Positions 4,999 to 5,302 of a DNA stretch of 5,302 nucleotides are shown piece after piece. Within the stretch, counting starts at the first letter, position 1, and the number at the start of each line of letters is the position of its first letter. Source of the stretch: Gemmatimonadales bacterium. GTDB lineage: Bacteria > Gemmatimonadota > Gemmatimonadetes > Gemmatimonadales > GWC2-71-9. The notes under the pieces were generated by a model. That model worked only from the letters and a program-made list of their open reading frames with translations, was not told where the DNA came from and did no database searches. A program made the position numbers and the translations under genes. Location: the NCBI GenBank assembly GCA_030597435.1, contig JAUVRV010000242.1:1-5302 (forward strand), in the 5' to 3' direction.

Positions 4999-5302
4999 CC
5001 GATCACTTCGGCCAACGTCTCGCGATACCGCCGGTAAACCGCCCAGGGGATCTCTTCTCTTACCCGACCGCCGGCAAGCGGTATGTAGCGACCCGATTGC
5101 AGCAGAGGTGTGATTATGTCTTCGAGTCTTTCTCTCATCTTCTCGCTCGACTCGGTGCGCAGAACGCTCAACGGGATGCCACCGATCAGGCCCAGCTCGG
5201 GACCGAACTCGCGTCGCAGGTTGCGGTAGTCGAGTTCCGGAACCTCGGCGGCCTCCGAGATCCACAGCATCGTGACCCCGGCCTCGATCATCGCCGGAAA
5301 CA
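4995..5302 (-). CDS. Uroporphyrinogen decarboxylase (URO-D) superfamily protein, C-terminal part (cut by right window edge)
   Basis: The frame is open from the right edge to TGA at 4997-4995, giving about 102 residues. The ATG at 5291 is probably internal, since the family is usually about 340 residues. The order of conserved pieces fits the C-terminal third of URO-D-like proteins: a MIEAGVTMLWISEAAE strand-helix, DYRNLRREFGPELGLIGGI (helix then the GGI strand), an EKMRERLEDIITPLL helix, a SGRYIPLAGG strand, and EIPWAVYRRYRETL at the end. The superfamily includes haem-pathway decarboxylase and corrinoid methyltransferases; this divergent type is more like the latter or uncharacterised paralogues than HemE. 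The place where many relatives have an Asp-His-x-Val-Pro motif reads GGRVREEIP here, so the usual acid-base pair is missing. It lies upstream of the lipid block, same direction, 330 bp from the glycosyltransferase start. A functional link is not shown. Confidence 0.8.
   Translation of the reverse strand, partial: FPAMIEAGVTMLWISEAAEVPELDYRNLRREFGPELGLIGGIPLSVLRTESSEKMRERLEDIITPLLQSGRYIPLAGGRVREEIPWAVYRRYRETLAEVIG

Noticed and set aside
1..5302. Search for CRISPR array, tRNA, insertion-sequence ends, riboswitch or phage att sites
   Set aside because: No regularly spaced repeats, cloverleaf, terminal inverted repeats with a transposase, or conserved aptamer core was seen on either strand.

Overview
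The window is moderately high-GC bacterial DNA (roughly 60% G+C by eye). Every gene I can support lies on the minus strand, so it reads from right to left. There is no rRNA, tRNA, CRISPR array, insertion sequence or phage gene. Nothing fixes the phylum. The mix of families (URO-D-like protein, GT21 lipid glycosyltransferase, PlsC, DoxX) fits a free-living environmental bacterium, but that is only an impression.

Layout in transcription order. (1) 5302-4995: C-terminal end of a URO-D/cobalamin-methyltransferase superfamily protein, cut by the right edge. (2) 4998-4855: a doubtful 47-codon ORF that starts in an ATGA overlap with the URO-D stop. (3) About 190 bp without a convincing gene, presumably holding the promoter of the next operon; it contains two TTGACG hexamers 11 bp apart. 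(4) 4664-474: a compact four-gene block: GT21-type glycosyltransferase (ceramide glucosyltransferase/HpnI-like), PAPS-type sulfotransferase ('putative capsular polysaccharide synthesis' type), small DoxX-family membrane protein, and a two-domain fusion of a PlsC-like acyltransferase with a short-chain dehydrogenase/reductase. All three internal junctions are 4-nt stop/start overlaps (GTGA, GTGA, ATGA), and two have a GGAGG ribosome binding site just before a GTG start, so the four proteins are very probably made together. (5) 473-258: a 216-bp gap with a weak hairpin, a direct repeat and a promoter-like sequence. (6) 257-1: N-terminal part of an APC-superfamily amino acid permease, cut by the left edge.

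How the block may work (inference): acyltransferase, ketone reductase, membrane lipid glycosyltransferase and sulfotransferase are the activities needed to build a lipid, put a sugar on it and sulfate it. The most interesting reading is a dedicated pathway for a sulfated glycolipid of the inner membrane. The acyltransferase-reductase fusion could join two consecutive steps of phosphatidate or related lipid synthesis. Neither substrates nor product can be read from the sequence.
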